Assembly (NCBI GenBank): GCA_030248135.1 | Contig: JASANC010004853.1 | Coordinates: 62,001 to 126,000 of the forward strand | Length of the DNA stretch: 64,000 bases | DNA from: Theristus sp. LFF4_11 | Lineage: Eukaryota > Nematoda > Chromadorea > Monhysterida > Xyalidae | Direction: 5' to 3' | Part shown: positions 33,701 through 42,900 of the stretch, in pieces | How positions within the stretch are numbered: position 1 is the stretch's first letter | How the letters are laid out: each line of letters starts with the position of its first letter | Notes under the pieces: model-generated | Told to the model about the DNA's origin: nothing | The model's input: the letters and a program-made list of their open reading frames with translations, nothing else | Database searches by the model: none | Position numbers and translations under genes: made by a program

Positions 33701-35899
33701 GATGCCAGTACACACTGCATCCTAGTTTGACGACAGACAGTGCACTCGGTTGCACTGGCACACAGTCACAAACGTACGCAGCAGCTGCCTGTGTGTTTGT
33801 TTCCAAATGCAGCTGCGCAACATTACTGTCTTATAGCCGAATGCACTGTCTCCCGACCATACCCGTGCGACGGTGTGCGGTACCAAGTGTACCAAGCAAA
33901 CCGGTGTGCAAGAAATTTTTGCGATGGCCTTTTGGAGACACCGGTTTGAGCGTTGTGCCGCCAGTTGGAAGGCAGCCGGTGTAATGAAGCAAAGCAAATG
34001 CAGGCTGCACACCGGTTTGAGAGCTGTGCACATCGGCACCACACACCGACGCACGGGCACGGGTATGCTCCCTCCCAACTGAAGAAGTCAGAGCACAAAA
34101 AAAGTCCGCCAACCTTGGTCGGCAACCTTGAGCAAATTTTCAGAGATATCACGTCTCCGCAAGAAGCACATGACTTTCGCTTCGACATTTCCACTGGGTG
34201 TCTGAAAAAAACGAAATTTTGATTTACCAAGTCGTTTTGAGATTTGATTTATGTCGACATGACGGAACAATTCAACTTGAGACTTTACTTGAGGATTGGT
34301 CCAGCCAGCCTGGCTGCCCCGTCGTAAATCCATTACTGTTTTCATGTTGCTTTAATTTACCCAGAACATTTCCTACACGAACAAGGCACACAAGTAAAGT
34401 TACTCGAATCAAAAACAAACATCAAACTTGAAATTGCTTGGCAGACTTCGAAAAATTCCATTTATCTACGCCAAGGAACTCGGAACGGAAAGCTTGGAAA
34501 GTCAAAGTCTGAAGACAAGAACCTTGCACGACTATGACCTGAAGTCTGCACCTTGCAGAACATAGAATGCTGCACAGACAAAAACAAACCCACCGGCACC
34601 ACACGAGACCACAGAAGCGAGCGTGTCAGTGCTTGTGCGATTGACTGTCAAACATCACTGTGTTATAACAGAGTTAGTTTGTCTTCAGACTAGGACTTTA
34701 TGCGCAATGTCACACGAGAAAAAGGCAAACTAAAATTTGCCTTGAACGTCCAACCAATCGCTCACCCTGTTCAATTCCTCGATCCGCCGAATCTGGTACG
34801 GCGCCGACGACGAGATCTCGAAGTAGACGTAGTCTGAAATGAACAATGCAGAAAATTCCGTGAAAATCCGGTGAAAAACGAACGTTTTACGGCCGAAAAC
34901 CGTCCATCCATTCATGTTTTTGGTCGGAAAACCCGGTTTGTGTGTGTGTGTGCGAGCGTAAACTACATTGACAGCGACGTGTGTGCGTGTACGTGTGTGT
35001 AGTACGAGCGAGCAGAGCGCGCGTACGCGTAGTAGACACGAGCCCGCCCAGACTTTCATTCATACGTGCCAGTCCTAGTCGCAGACAGCACAGCACACAG
35101 CAGCGCAGCTGCCAGCCGTGCAAAAACTCGCAATTTTCCAACGGCTCGCTCCGGTCGACCGAGGAAACGGCCGATAGACGTCGGCCGTCTTCCTCCGAAG
35201 TTCACCACTTTCGAATTTTTTTGGCGAACTTTTATCTCTGACGCGCTGCCAAATTAAGCGACGACAGACACATGATCCGGATCCCTCGATGTTGTCTCAA
35301 AACTGTGTCCCCCCGTTTTGCAAAAGTTGCAATCACCGGTCACCATTTGGCGGATCGGAAACCAATAGTGGCATCCATGATTTGCCAAACTTTCAACGCT
35401 TCCATTCTCTTGTCGAATCACGCTCCGCGCAATTCTTGTGTGTGCTGCCAAGTCTCGGCGCGTTATTTCTCGCATACGCAGCCTACGCACGGCGCGTTAC
35501 GACGGGCACGTTGTGCACGTTGTAGCATGGCACGATTACTGCGCCAACAGGCAGTGCGCTCAGGCAGAGAGAGAGAGACAGAGAGCTCAGGCGTATTGAA
35601 TAATAATATGTGTGCGCACGGAGCTGACAAAAACGCGCTCTCCGTCAAAGAAAAGTCAATACACGGCGCACAGACAGCACAACACACACACAGAGCATGA
35701 CGAGAAAAACAACGAAACTATCGATTGATTAGAGCCGATCAATCACATCCGATTCACCCGATCGATATTGATTGGCTGCTGATTGGTCTTTTCGGTTTTC
35801 GTCGAAAAATCGAAACAATTAAAAAATCAATAATAAAATCAATTAAAAAATTACAATCGATTTGCACTTACCACCGACACGGTACATGTTAGCGGCCAT
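19905..35899 (-). CDS. MTA: MTA-type metastasis-associated protein, NuRD subunit (16 exons, ~1038 aa)
   Basis: Chromatin scaffold that recruits HDAC1/2 in the NuRD deacetylase/remodelling complex. Exons, high to low: 35899-35872, 34833-34766, 34201-34114, 29101-28293, 27808-27585, 27215-27068, 26677-26571, 26455-26359, 26116-26000, 25633-25532, 25366-25249, 24782-24499, 24148-24027, 23725-23398, 21656-21436, 20160-19905. They sum to 3117 nt with consistent phases. Domain order is BAH, ELM2, SANT, GATA-type zinc finger and a C-terminal region with the LTRIARR motif, matching animal MTA1-3. It is ~300 residues longer than vertebrate MTAs because of a low-complexity insert in the BAH domain and a Gln/Thr-rich C-terminal half. 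The start [15 protein letters not shown] is the canonical MTA N-terminus. The weakest junction is the donor at 25248 (GTCTGG). Confidence 0.94.
20762..20953. mobile_element. Family H MITE copy
   Basis: TAAGGCCCGTTTATACTGACGTATGC and, inverted, GCATACGTCAATATGAACAGGCCTT. Internal half-palindromes CGTACGTCAG / CTGACGTATG. Intron of the MTA-like gene. Confidence 0.82.
21052..21367. mobile_element. Family I inverted-repeat element with nested family A copy
   Basis: Ends GGAGTACGGTAT and ATACCGTACTCC (12 bp perfect). Inner sub-repeats CTCGACACGAT / CACCGTGTCGAGA and TTGCAACCGTG / CACGGTTGCAA. A family A MITE (21224-21315) has landed inside it, so family I is the older insertion here. Confidence 0.75.
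21224..21315. mobile_element. Family A palindromic MITE copy, nested
   Basis: AAGGTGCATTCATGAAGCAGTATTTAG and the inverse ATGCTACTTCATGAATGCACCT; centre CGCGTAGCTATG..CATAGC-type. Inserted within the family I element. Confidence 0.83.
21700..21992. repeat. Cluster of stacked family A copies
   Basis: At least four left ends (CATTCACGAAGCAGTATTTAAG-like at ~21705, 21751, 21777 and 21801) are followed by two right ends (ACTGCTTCATTAATGCGCC at ~21867 and ATTCATGAATGCCCC at ~21939), then a fragment to 21992. This looks like repeated self-insertion or template slippage within one palindromic family. Confidence 0.78.
21993..22215. repeat. Family D MITE, diverged copy
   Basis: CATGCTTGACGACGCGTGGCAATT, GAAGTGACC..GGTCACTCGGGCTC, then AACGCATTGAGTCTCACAACC, the family D right end. 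Confidence 0.6.
22319..22482. mobile_element. Family I inverted-repeat element
   Basis: GGAGTACGGTATCTAC at the left and GTAGATACCGTAG at the right. Inner pairs CTCAACACGAT / ATCTTGTCGAG and GATCGTCAAGC / TTGACGATCA. 164 bp, no coding capacity. A related fragment pair (CTCGACACGATCTT, TTGACGATCAAAA) lies at 22585-22830. Confidence 0.78.
22585..22830. repeat. Family I remnants
   Basis: CTACTCGACACGATCTTAC..GATCGTCAAAAATT..TTCTTGACGATCAAAA..ATCGTGTCG, then a second TCTCGACACGATG..GGATCGTCAATG fragment. Diverged and without clear ends. Confidence 0.5.
24832..25004. mobile_element. Family B palindromic MITE copy
   Basis: TACAGTCGAACTCTAAATTATAGGG on the left, CCCTATAATTTAAAGTTCGTTCGACTGTA on the right; internal CAGCTGATTGGTCGGTGGTCACGTG, then TGTGCAAGCC and TGCCTGCACAGAAAG. 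Intron of the MTA-like gene. Confidence 0.87.
25249..27808 (-). CDS. MTA: MTA exons 5-11: ELM2, SANT and GATA finger
   Basis: ELM2 (exons 5-6) has [49 protein letters not shown] and [23 protein letters not shown] (exons 7-9) has [40 protein letters not shown] and [20 protein letters not shown]. The GATA finger (exons 10-11) has [34 protein letters not shown] and YWKKYGG, with all four zinc cysteines. ELM2-SANT is the HDAC-binding module and its inositol-phosphate/HDAC contacts are in the conserved core. The alignment is nearly collinear with human MTA1. Confidence 0.95.
25676..25796. mobile_element. Palindromic element related to families B/C
   Basis: ATCTCATATGCAATTAATTAGCTGATTGG on the left and the inverse TATCAGCTAATTGTATATGAT on the right, with GGTGACCATG and GAGTGCTCACC between. 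Confidence 0.65.
26160..26290. repeat. Family A remnant pair
   Basis: GCGGCATTCATGAAATAG at 26168 and GCATTCATGAAGAAACC at 26275 flank unrelated sequence; only the outer arms are recognisable. Confidence 0.4.
26857..27000 (+). mobile_element. tRNA-derived SINE copy 1
   Basis: The 5' part resembles a tRNA with pol III box A (TGGCCTGGGTGGTAGTGCG) and box B (GGGATCGAGCCCC). It is followed by a body GGTGTATAGGTACATAAGGA..AAAACTCGATGGGCGCCCTA and an AACAA-rich tail. The same body occurs at 48251. No full tRNA cloverleaf is possible beyond the box region. Confidence 0.75.
27855..28015. repeat. Family E element
   Basis: Contains ACACAGTAATGTTGCA..GTGCAACATTACCGTG as inverted arms and ends ACTGTCTTCAGACTAGAAC, the family E right end. 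Confidence 0.65.
28293..35899 (-). CDS. MTA: MTA exons 1-4: BAH domain with a ~215-residue low-complexity insert
   Basis: Exons 1-3 encode the first BAH half ([46 protein letters not shown]). Exon 4 is unusually long (809 nt). It opens with about 215 residues rich in Ser, Thr, Pro, Asn, Asp and Glu, including S9, T6 and P5 runs, then returns to conserved sequence at [20 protein letters not shown] and [16 protein letters not shown]. Vertebrate MTAs have only a short acidic linker at this point. The insert is encoded by trinucleotide-rich DNA (GTT/GTC/TCG/GCT runs) but keeps the frame, so it looks like real coding expansion. Introns 3 (5 kb) and 2 hold repeats. Confidence 0.92.
30155..30300. 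repeat. Inverted-repeat element
   Basis: ATGATTAGTCGTTTGTCACATTGCG..GATTGGTTGACGACTAATGC pairs with CCATTGGTCGTCAGCCAATC..CGCAACACAGTCGTTAG; multiple CCAAT/ATTGG motifs, about 145 bp. Confidence 0.55.
32420..32661. repeat. Perfect 121 bp tandem duplication
   Basis: The unit 32420-32540 (starting ATGACTTTTGACGAGAATAA) recurs at 32541-32660 with no mismatch seen before the final base. Either a very recent duplication or an assembly artefact. Intronic. Confidence 0.9.
33700..33860. repeat. Family E element
   Basis: TGCATCCTAGTTTGACGACAGACAGTGC on the left and GCACTGTCTCCCGACCATA on the right; inside are ACTGGCACACAGTCACAAACG and GCGCAACATTACTGTCTTATAGC. Confidence 0.6.
33900..34080. repeat. 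Local repeats of ACCGGTTTGAG..GTGT / CCGGTGTGC
   Basis: CACCGGTTTGAGCG and CACCGGTTTGAGAG occur ~60 bp apart, with related CGGTGTGCGG and ACCGGTGTGC, just outside MTA exon 3. Open frames over this stretch are not conserved. Confidence 0.4.
34610..34706. repeat. Family E element, partial
   Basis: GAGCGTGTCAGTGCTTGTGCGATTGACTGTC..CACTGTGTTATAACAGAG..GTCTTCAGACTAGGACTTT; only the right half is well kept. Confidence 0.6.
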
Positions 35900-38321
35900 G
35901 TTGGTCACACGAGTAACGACGTTGCTGTGTGCGATCGGTTGGTTGAATTTATGAAAATGACAATAATAATAAAGAAAATGAGTAAAGCACACGTGTAATG
36001 CAGGATGCAAGAGCAGGAACAACAGCGCGCGAACGTAACGATTATATTTTTTCGGGGAGCGTGTGTGTGTGTGTTGTATGAAGGGAGGGAGAGGGCACCG
36101 CGCGCGCTTAGCGGTGCACCGCGGCAGGCGTGTGTGTGTGTGTGTGATTTCGCTTGTGCTATTTGCTGCTTCTAATATTGCCTGCTTGTACTCCAATACA
36201 CGCTCAACACAACAACAACTACAACACTGCTGGCGAATATAAATTTTTGTGTGTGAATGCGGTTGTGTGTGTGTGTGTGTGTGTGTTTATGGCTCAGGAC
36301 ACACAAACACACACACACACATACAACAACAACAACAACAAAAATGTGTCAGCGTCCAAAGAGTCGTGTTACAAAGTCCTAACTGACTGTTTGAAACTGC
36401 ATAATGGGATGACGATTGAAGTCGAAGTGTGAATGTGGTGGTGGGTGGGGTACTGGTGGAAAGTCAACTGTATTCGATGTTTATTTGATTCCTTAAAAAA
36501 CATTTGGGAATTAATCCCGTGTTTCGGGAGTCGACCAACGGGAACGTTGATTCTGACGATTCCTCCACCCCCGCGGACCAGTTCCACACCATGTTTCCGA
36601 TTCAACACAGCAAAAATACGAACCGAATTCGAGTTCGCCAGCAGAAAATTGCGATAGCATCACTGTCGTGTTCGACTCTACCGTACACCCTACCCCATGT
36701 TGCTTACAGCATGTGTTGGGAGAAACTTACAGTTTGCCTACTTCAAAAACCAACCAATCAACGAACCAGTAGCTTTGAAATGCAATGAAAACACGATCAG
36801 CTCGCGTATTCCAAATTTCAATCATTTTCTCGCAGCAGAATCAAAACGTGATGTGCTTGTTTTTTGGTTTTTCGTTTCGGGTGCATGGAGAATGAGCGAC
36901 GATGAAACCGGGGTGAACTTTTGATTTCATCATTTCAACAATACCGTTTCGGCAGTGAAGAAAAAAACATTAGCGAAATGCGACGGCGATTGCATTTGCA
37001 TACAAAGTTTTTTGTTGTTTGTCTCAAAATTGCGTGACGAAGAAACAAAACCTACAACAAGCGTCAATATTAATGCAGTTCGTCGTAGTGACGACACATT
37101 TGATAGTAGTTCGAAAAAGATGGACGATAAACACGAATACAGAGGCGTAGAGAGTGAACAAGCGCGCAGCAACGAATGAATGACACACGAAGTTTCTCGA
37201 AAGCTCACAATAACGCACGGGACATACAGGGACCGGCGAACGCACACACACACACACACACACACAAACACAATGACGAAAAGAAAAAATATCAGACGAT
37301 AGAAAAAAATTTTGAAACAAGGCGGGGTATGGGAGCGACCTGGCGCTGCTGGCTGGCAGCTGCCAAATATAAAATTCGCAGAAACACGCAATTACAAAAA
37401 AAACTCAGGGACAATATATCTGTCGTTCAACAATATCTTATCAAATGGCAGCAAAAAAAATCTGCTGTTGTATACGTTGCAGGTTTTCGGTTTGCGGTTG
37501 TCATTTGTTGGACTTTGAACATGAATTCCGATTACAGGTTGCAAATTTCAGACAAGATTATTTGGACTTTAGATTTGATGTTTTTCATTCTCCAGAACCT
37601 GATTGATCTGAATTGATTTTGCTGTTCCAACTGTCAATTCATATGTCAATTAAAAAACCGAGTTTTATGTTCGTTGCACGGTTGAAACAGTGAACACGTT
37701 TGAGACGTTTCTCGAGACACAGACGACTTTCTCGTGGACGTGCATGCGTTTGTTGACCGTTGTGCAAAAACAAAACAGGTGGATTGACATGTTTGGTTCG
37801 GAATCTGATGTTAGTCGTACTTTCAGGGCAAAGTTTGTTCAAGACTGTCGCTGGGGAGGGGCTGGCGCTCCTGAGAGGTGGAGGCACTTTTAATTACGGA
37901 GAAACTCGCGCAGAAAGTGTTGGATGGAGCAACAGAAATTATTTCAGAGTGCAGCTGACAAAGGGATCGTCAACGTGATGACGTAATTTCGTCTCAAGGA
38001 TGCCCGTTCAAAGATGAGTTGCGACTTGCGTCTGTCAATTAAAGGGCGAGGTGGCCAAGAGGGCCCAGGAACCGATGAATTTCTGATGCAACTTTTATTC
38101 TGTTGAGTGAATTTGTATCCATTTGAAATTCATTGCATACATTTGGCGTTTCGGTCTCTCCAGTCCATGACGACATCCGCTCATGTCTCAAACATGGCAC
38201 TGGTGTTTCGTGAAGTTCGTGTTGTAGTTTTTTCTTGAGTTATTGAAACCGATCCTCCAGTTTTACGTTTGTGTTCACTCGAATTTGGGTGAAGGTAAAA
38301 ATTGTGTCTGAGAGAGAACCG
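35900..38321. promoter_or_regulatory. Divergent intergenic region with CA/TG microsatellites
   Basis: The MTA-like gene starts leftward at 35899 and the next gene reads rightward from 38322, so both promoters should be here. Visible features are (TG/CA)n tracts at about 36061-36074, 36133-36147, 36262-36318 and 37235-37267, with (AAC)n at 36323-36340. A GC-richer stretch at 36525-36620 has a plausible open frame (see findings). No TATA box or CpG-island-like block is convincing. Confidence 0.45.
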
Positions 38322-39183
38322 ATGACGGCGACGGATGTTGACTCACTTGGACATGAAGTAAGTTTGGTGCACTGCGTTTTACCAAGTTATGTCAACCTTG
38401 CAAACTTTTTTATTTTATTATCATTTAACTCGAAATCTTCAGGTGCGAGCTTTCTCATGTGAATTTCCAAAACCGAAAACACAAAATGACTCGTCGAGTT
38501 TTGTGCTCCATCCACATCATTGTCATTTGTTTACAGTCCATCTCGAAAATTTTTTGCAACATGACGTAATGACCAACCAATCAGCACTGACATTTGCTCA
38601 TGACCAAGCAATCAGCGCCGAGAAGTGCTCATTACTAACCAATCAGTGCTAAGAATCGCTATGACCAACCAATCAGCTAGTTGCATATATTAGCGAGATG
38701 GACTGTACAATGTCCCCAGTTTGCACCTGCACTACAATATCGCAGGAGCACGACGGCGACTACGACCGGCTGGTCAAGTTGGTCAGTCTCGCCGACAAGC
38801 TCGTCGTCGAACGCGAGCAGTGGCACGAGGAGCAGGCGCGACTGTTGGCCGAAGTGAAGGCGCTGAAGAAGCTGCGTCGTTATCTGATGCAGCCGGCGCG
38901 AGCATTGCGCGCCAAGGACAAGGTCGAACAGATCCAATGGCAGCTGCCAGACGGCTGGCAGACGTGCGTGTCGGAGCCGCTCAACGGGCACCCGTGTCAA
39001 TGCGTGAACCTGCAGATCGCAGCAGCGTCGAGCAAGAAACAAAAACCATCAACGACGGCGCCCGACGCTCATCACTCGCACCACCCGTCGAAGTCGGCGA
39101 CGACGGCCAAGTCAGCAAAATCCACCGCTCCACCAAAACGATACCCGCAGCGGACGACGCAGATCGCGGCGCCGAAACGTTGA
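38322..39183 (+). CDS. Unrecognised coiled-coil/basic-tail protein (2 exons, ~157 aa)
   Basis: Exon 1 (38322-38357) encodes MTATDVDSLGHE. Exon 2 (38746-39183) starts after CGCAG with EHDGDYDRLVKLVSLADKLV; both are phase 0. A charged helical segment follows (EREQWHEEQARLLAEVKALK), then a conserved-looking core WQLPDGWQTCVSEPLNGHPC and a Ser/Lys/Ala/His-rich basic tail to TGA. I do not recognise the family. Coding evidence is the GC-rich exon, clean splice sites and intact frame. The intron is largely a family C MITE that ends 40 bp from the acceptor. Further 5' exons are possible, since the frame is open upstream of the chosen ATG. It is convergent with the SKI2-like gene, ~800 bp apart. Confidence 0.7.
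38533..38706. mobile_element. Family C MITE copy
   Basis: ACAGTCCATCTCG and the inverse CGAGATGGACTGT; three direct repeats of ACCAATCAGCGCTGA-type sequence inside; inner arms TTGCAACATGACG / GTTGCATATATTAGC. In the intron of the unrecognised plus-strand gene. Confidence 0.85.
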
Positions 39184-39980
39184 GCGATTTTGTTTTGTTC
39201 GCTCTATTTTCTACAAAAAATATTGTTTAAAAATATTGTCGGCGCTATATTGTTTTCTTTGCTAAAATTCAGGGGTTGTATTTTGGATTTTTGGTGGGAT
39301 GTCGTGTCGTTACAGTTGTTCAATTTTGGAATTTTCTGCAACTTTTTTGCGCGTTTGATTGAGCGCTTGACTTATTGGTCTGATGGCCAGTCGTTGGACA
39401 TGCACCGACCACTATGGCATATATGTTGCATATTGTTGCTTTTGTGCATCGTGATTTGAAACCTGTGGCCCAGCTTCTGTGGTTCTTTTCTGGCGGCACA
39501 AACAAAAAACAGTTATAACAACAGCGACTGAAAAACAACGGTAACAGAAAAATCCCAGTATATCACAGTCAATAAAGGCTGAAACAAACAGCAATTTCCC
39601 AATATACCAAGTTAACAAAAAGCGAAAAATCACATGAGAACAAAATGAAAGGAAGCCGTCACACTTCCCAGTCTGAACAACATTCATGTATCACTAAATT
39701 AGCTGCCTGCCGTCAACTGCTGAATGCAGAAACGGTGTGTATCATTTTTTTGGTTTTGAGACTCAACGCGCGCACAGATAAAGAAGCAGGTCTATGCTTG
39801 ACGCGGGCATTCAAAATTGGTGAAAGCGGTCCGAGTCCTTGGCTGTTCGGCTAACTCATTCGGTTCATTTTGAATTGCTGCATCAAGCAGGAAACTGATT
39901 CCCTTTCCACGTCTGTAAACGCATCGAGCCGCAGAACCAAAAAAAGAACAGAACAGACAGTAACACCGCTGTCGCGACCT
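39184..39980. other. Convergent 3' spacer with plus-strand polyA signal and a family D copy
   Basis: Tail-to-tail spacer. AATAAA at 39571-39576 (plus strand), ~390 bp past the stop at 39183, may end the plus-strand transcript. A family D MITE occupies 39749-39942. No exon is supported. Confidence 0.5.
39749..39942. mobile_element. Family D MITE copy
   Basis: TTTTGAGACTCAACGCGCGCACAGAT on the left; right end AACGCATCGAGCCGCAGAACCAAA. Internal GCTTGACGCGGGCATTCAAAATT and TTTTGAATTGCTGCATCAAGC. Confidence 0.78.
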
Positions 39981-42900
39981 TCACTCGGTCGTGTACAGAC
40001 TTGCTGCAAACACAATGTCCCTCTTGATCGCTGTGCTCGTGTCGGTCATGCTCTGGTACAGAGCGGTGTCGCCGACCAGTTTCGCGGCGTTACGAACGTC
40101 GCGCAGCGTTTCGTCGAGGCGTTGCATGCAGCGCACGATGATGCCCTCCTGCGCGTCCGTCAGCGTCATGATTTGACTGAACGGCTGAAAAGAAGCGGAA
40201 AAAACTTTTTTCCTTCAATGATCGGTTTCGACCAAAATGTTCCCACAACGTCATTGCTAAACAATAAGATCCACGCTTTGGTGAAGTTCTTGACCATAGT
40301 CGATTGTTGATTAGCTGTGGTAAATCAAACGAATAAGAACTTGAGCACGCTTGAGTGTACTGCAGTAATTGAAAAATTATTTAGGTATAATGTAAAAAAA
40401 GGCTGCAGTGCCGGCGCCACCGACCATGCCGTTCGCCCACTCATAGACGACGTTCATCAGTCCGGCGTGCAACTGCAGGGTCACGTCGTCCTCGCGGTCG
40501 CGCACGTCGCACGCCACCTGCGTCGTCTGGATGCGACTCGCCACCGCGTTTAGACGGTTGTACAGCTGAGAAAAACCGTTGCGGTTGATGAATTTGTGGA
40601 AATAATGAAAATCAGGGCTGACATTGGGCTGTTAGTTTGCTGCCACTCCTCCTGCCAGCGTGTGCGGTGGTTCCAGCGGTGGAGTGCAACTTTTCTTACA
40701 TTTTATCCACCGTTTGTTATTTTAATCCTTGCGGGTTTTGCCGTTCGCAAATCGCAAGGCAAGACTGGACGGCTAGGCAAACAATCAGTTCTGCTCACTT
40801 TAGCTTCACTAAATACGGTTCGACTGCAAAGATTGGTGACATTGAAAGACGAAAAACAAAACGAACCGTTCCTACAAATAAAAACCTTCCTTCAAAAATG
40901 TATTGACCAGTTGACGAGAACATGATGCAGAGCTGATGACGAACTGTGGGCAGGTTTGCGGACGCAGACTGTTGAATGCAACTGTTCTATGTTCTGCGTC
41001 TGTGGCGAGTGGCTAAAACGCATTCAGCCGCAAGACCCACAAGGAAAACGACAACAATAAACCGGAGAAGAAGCGGAACTGACAACTGTGCGCAGGTTTC
41101 CAGACGCTGGCACTGTTAAATGAGACTATACTGGAAGGAAACGCTTTGAGTCACCAAACCCAAAGGAAAACAACAATAATAATAAAGCGCACATCGTGCA
41201 AGTGGTCGGGCAGCTTCGCGTCGCCCTTGTACTGGCACGTGACACACGAGAGCATCGCTGCGATCTCCGCCACCGACAGCCGACTGAACGCGTTCTCGAG
41301 CATCAGCTCCGTGATCAGCAGCTCCTGGTTGTGCAGCTCGCACGCGACGCGCCCCTTCAGCTGCACCATGCGCTCGGCGTCGACGTACTGGAGGCGGCGG
41401 AGCACCTGACCAGTGCAGAGCGAGTTGCTATCGGGTTTTTTTTGTCGTCTCTCGCAATGGCCCAGTAGCCATGATAACTTTGGCTAGTCGCAGTATTGTA
41501 TTGTGCAACATACATATTGTTTGTATGATCTTTTATTTTTGTGCATAGATAGATGAATATATTTTGGTGCCAAAACTTAATGCGCGCATAGACAGATAAA
41601 CAATTTCATGCATGACGCGGGAATTCAAAATTGGCAAAATGATCCGAGTCCCTTCAGTAGGGCTGAGTCAGTCAGTCAGGGGCTGAGTCAGTCAGTCAGG
41701 TGGCTTTGAATTGCCGTATAAAGACTGAAACTAGTTTCCTTTGTAGGTTTGCACACGCACTGAGTCGCAGGACCTAAAAATTGATGACAGACTTGTCCAA
41801 ACGTTTCCTCTGAACCGACCGTTCGTTTACTGTCGAACTCCGGCTTCAGCAGCAAACTGGCAGTCGACAACGAATGCTGCAGGTAGCCGTGCTCATACTC
41901 GAGGCGAAGGCTACTGCGCGCCATTCGCAGCTGTGCACAAAGATTCGTCAGAAGCTTTGCGTAACCCTTTCGTAAGACTTGACTTCCCCACCCCGCATTC
42001 GTTTGAACCACGTATCATTCGGCTGAACTGAACCCGAAAATGTCGCAAGAAATCATGCAATTACACTGCGACCGATCAGTGTTCCACAACTGGATAATCA
42101 TCTGCTTTGAGTTTTCACATTCGGACCACAAATCCCGAGATGGGACGGGTGCCCCAAGTTTGATTCAGACAAAAACAACCTTCATCCGCCCCTCTTACAT
42201 GCTGCACAAAGTGCATGCAGTGCACGCACTGGTGCGACTGGAACGTCTGCCTAGCGGCGGCGGTCGCCTGGACCAGCTCGTGCAGCTGCATGTCGCCGCT
42301 GGTGAAGTCTTGGTGGACGTGCACGACAGGCACTCGGCCGGCGGCGCCCCAGTGCACGGCGAGACGGTCGAGATCGTGCATCAGCTGCTGGACACTACGG
42401 TCGGGCGACGCTGGTCTGAGACGGAGGACAGTTTGCATTTTCATTTTAGTTTATTTCGCGAAAGCGCAGGAACTCCGTAAAACTGGACCTCGCCTGCGGG
42501 GCAACTCCGAACTGAGAGAGGAGAAGAAAGTGCGCTTTGTATTATCATTTTTAGGTTCTGCGATTCAGTGCGTTTGCAAACGTAGAAAGGAAACTAATTT
42601 CAATCTTTATGTGACAACTCAAAATAGCTACTAAGTGACCCGACCTTACATGTATTTAGGGAACTCGGCTCACTTACTTATCCATTTTGAATTCTCACAA
42701 CAGACACATAGGCACAGACCTGCAATTGGACGCGCACTTCGTGCGTTTGTTTGCGACTGTGCAACATTGTTGTGTTATAACAACTGAGCGCACTGTCTTT
42801 AGACCATAACTTGATAATGCCTTCTTTTCAAAGCCACCAAACCAAACCAAACCAAACCTGAACCGCCTCGACCGTTGTTGTTCGCATTGCTGCCTGATCG

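Larger units (their letters stand above)
29102..34113. other. 5.0 kb intron 3 of the MTA-like gene
   Basis: No exon is supported between the two BAH halves. It contains an inverted-repeat element (30155-30300), CA/TG-rich stretches near 32190-32290, a perfect 121 bp tandem duplication (32420-32661) and a family E element (33700-33860). Open frames near 31846-32519 are overlapping on several frames and repeat-derived. Confidence 0.6.

Noticed and set aside
33727..34230. Several 70-135 residue frames near MTA exon 3
   Set aside because: Cover a family E element, local repeats and the shadow of exon 34114-34201.
36930..37391. 153-residue minus frame with hydrophobic segments
   Set aside because: Built on a (TG)n repeat (VCVCVCV), overlapped by an equally long plus frame; no splice or similarity support.
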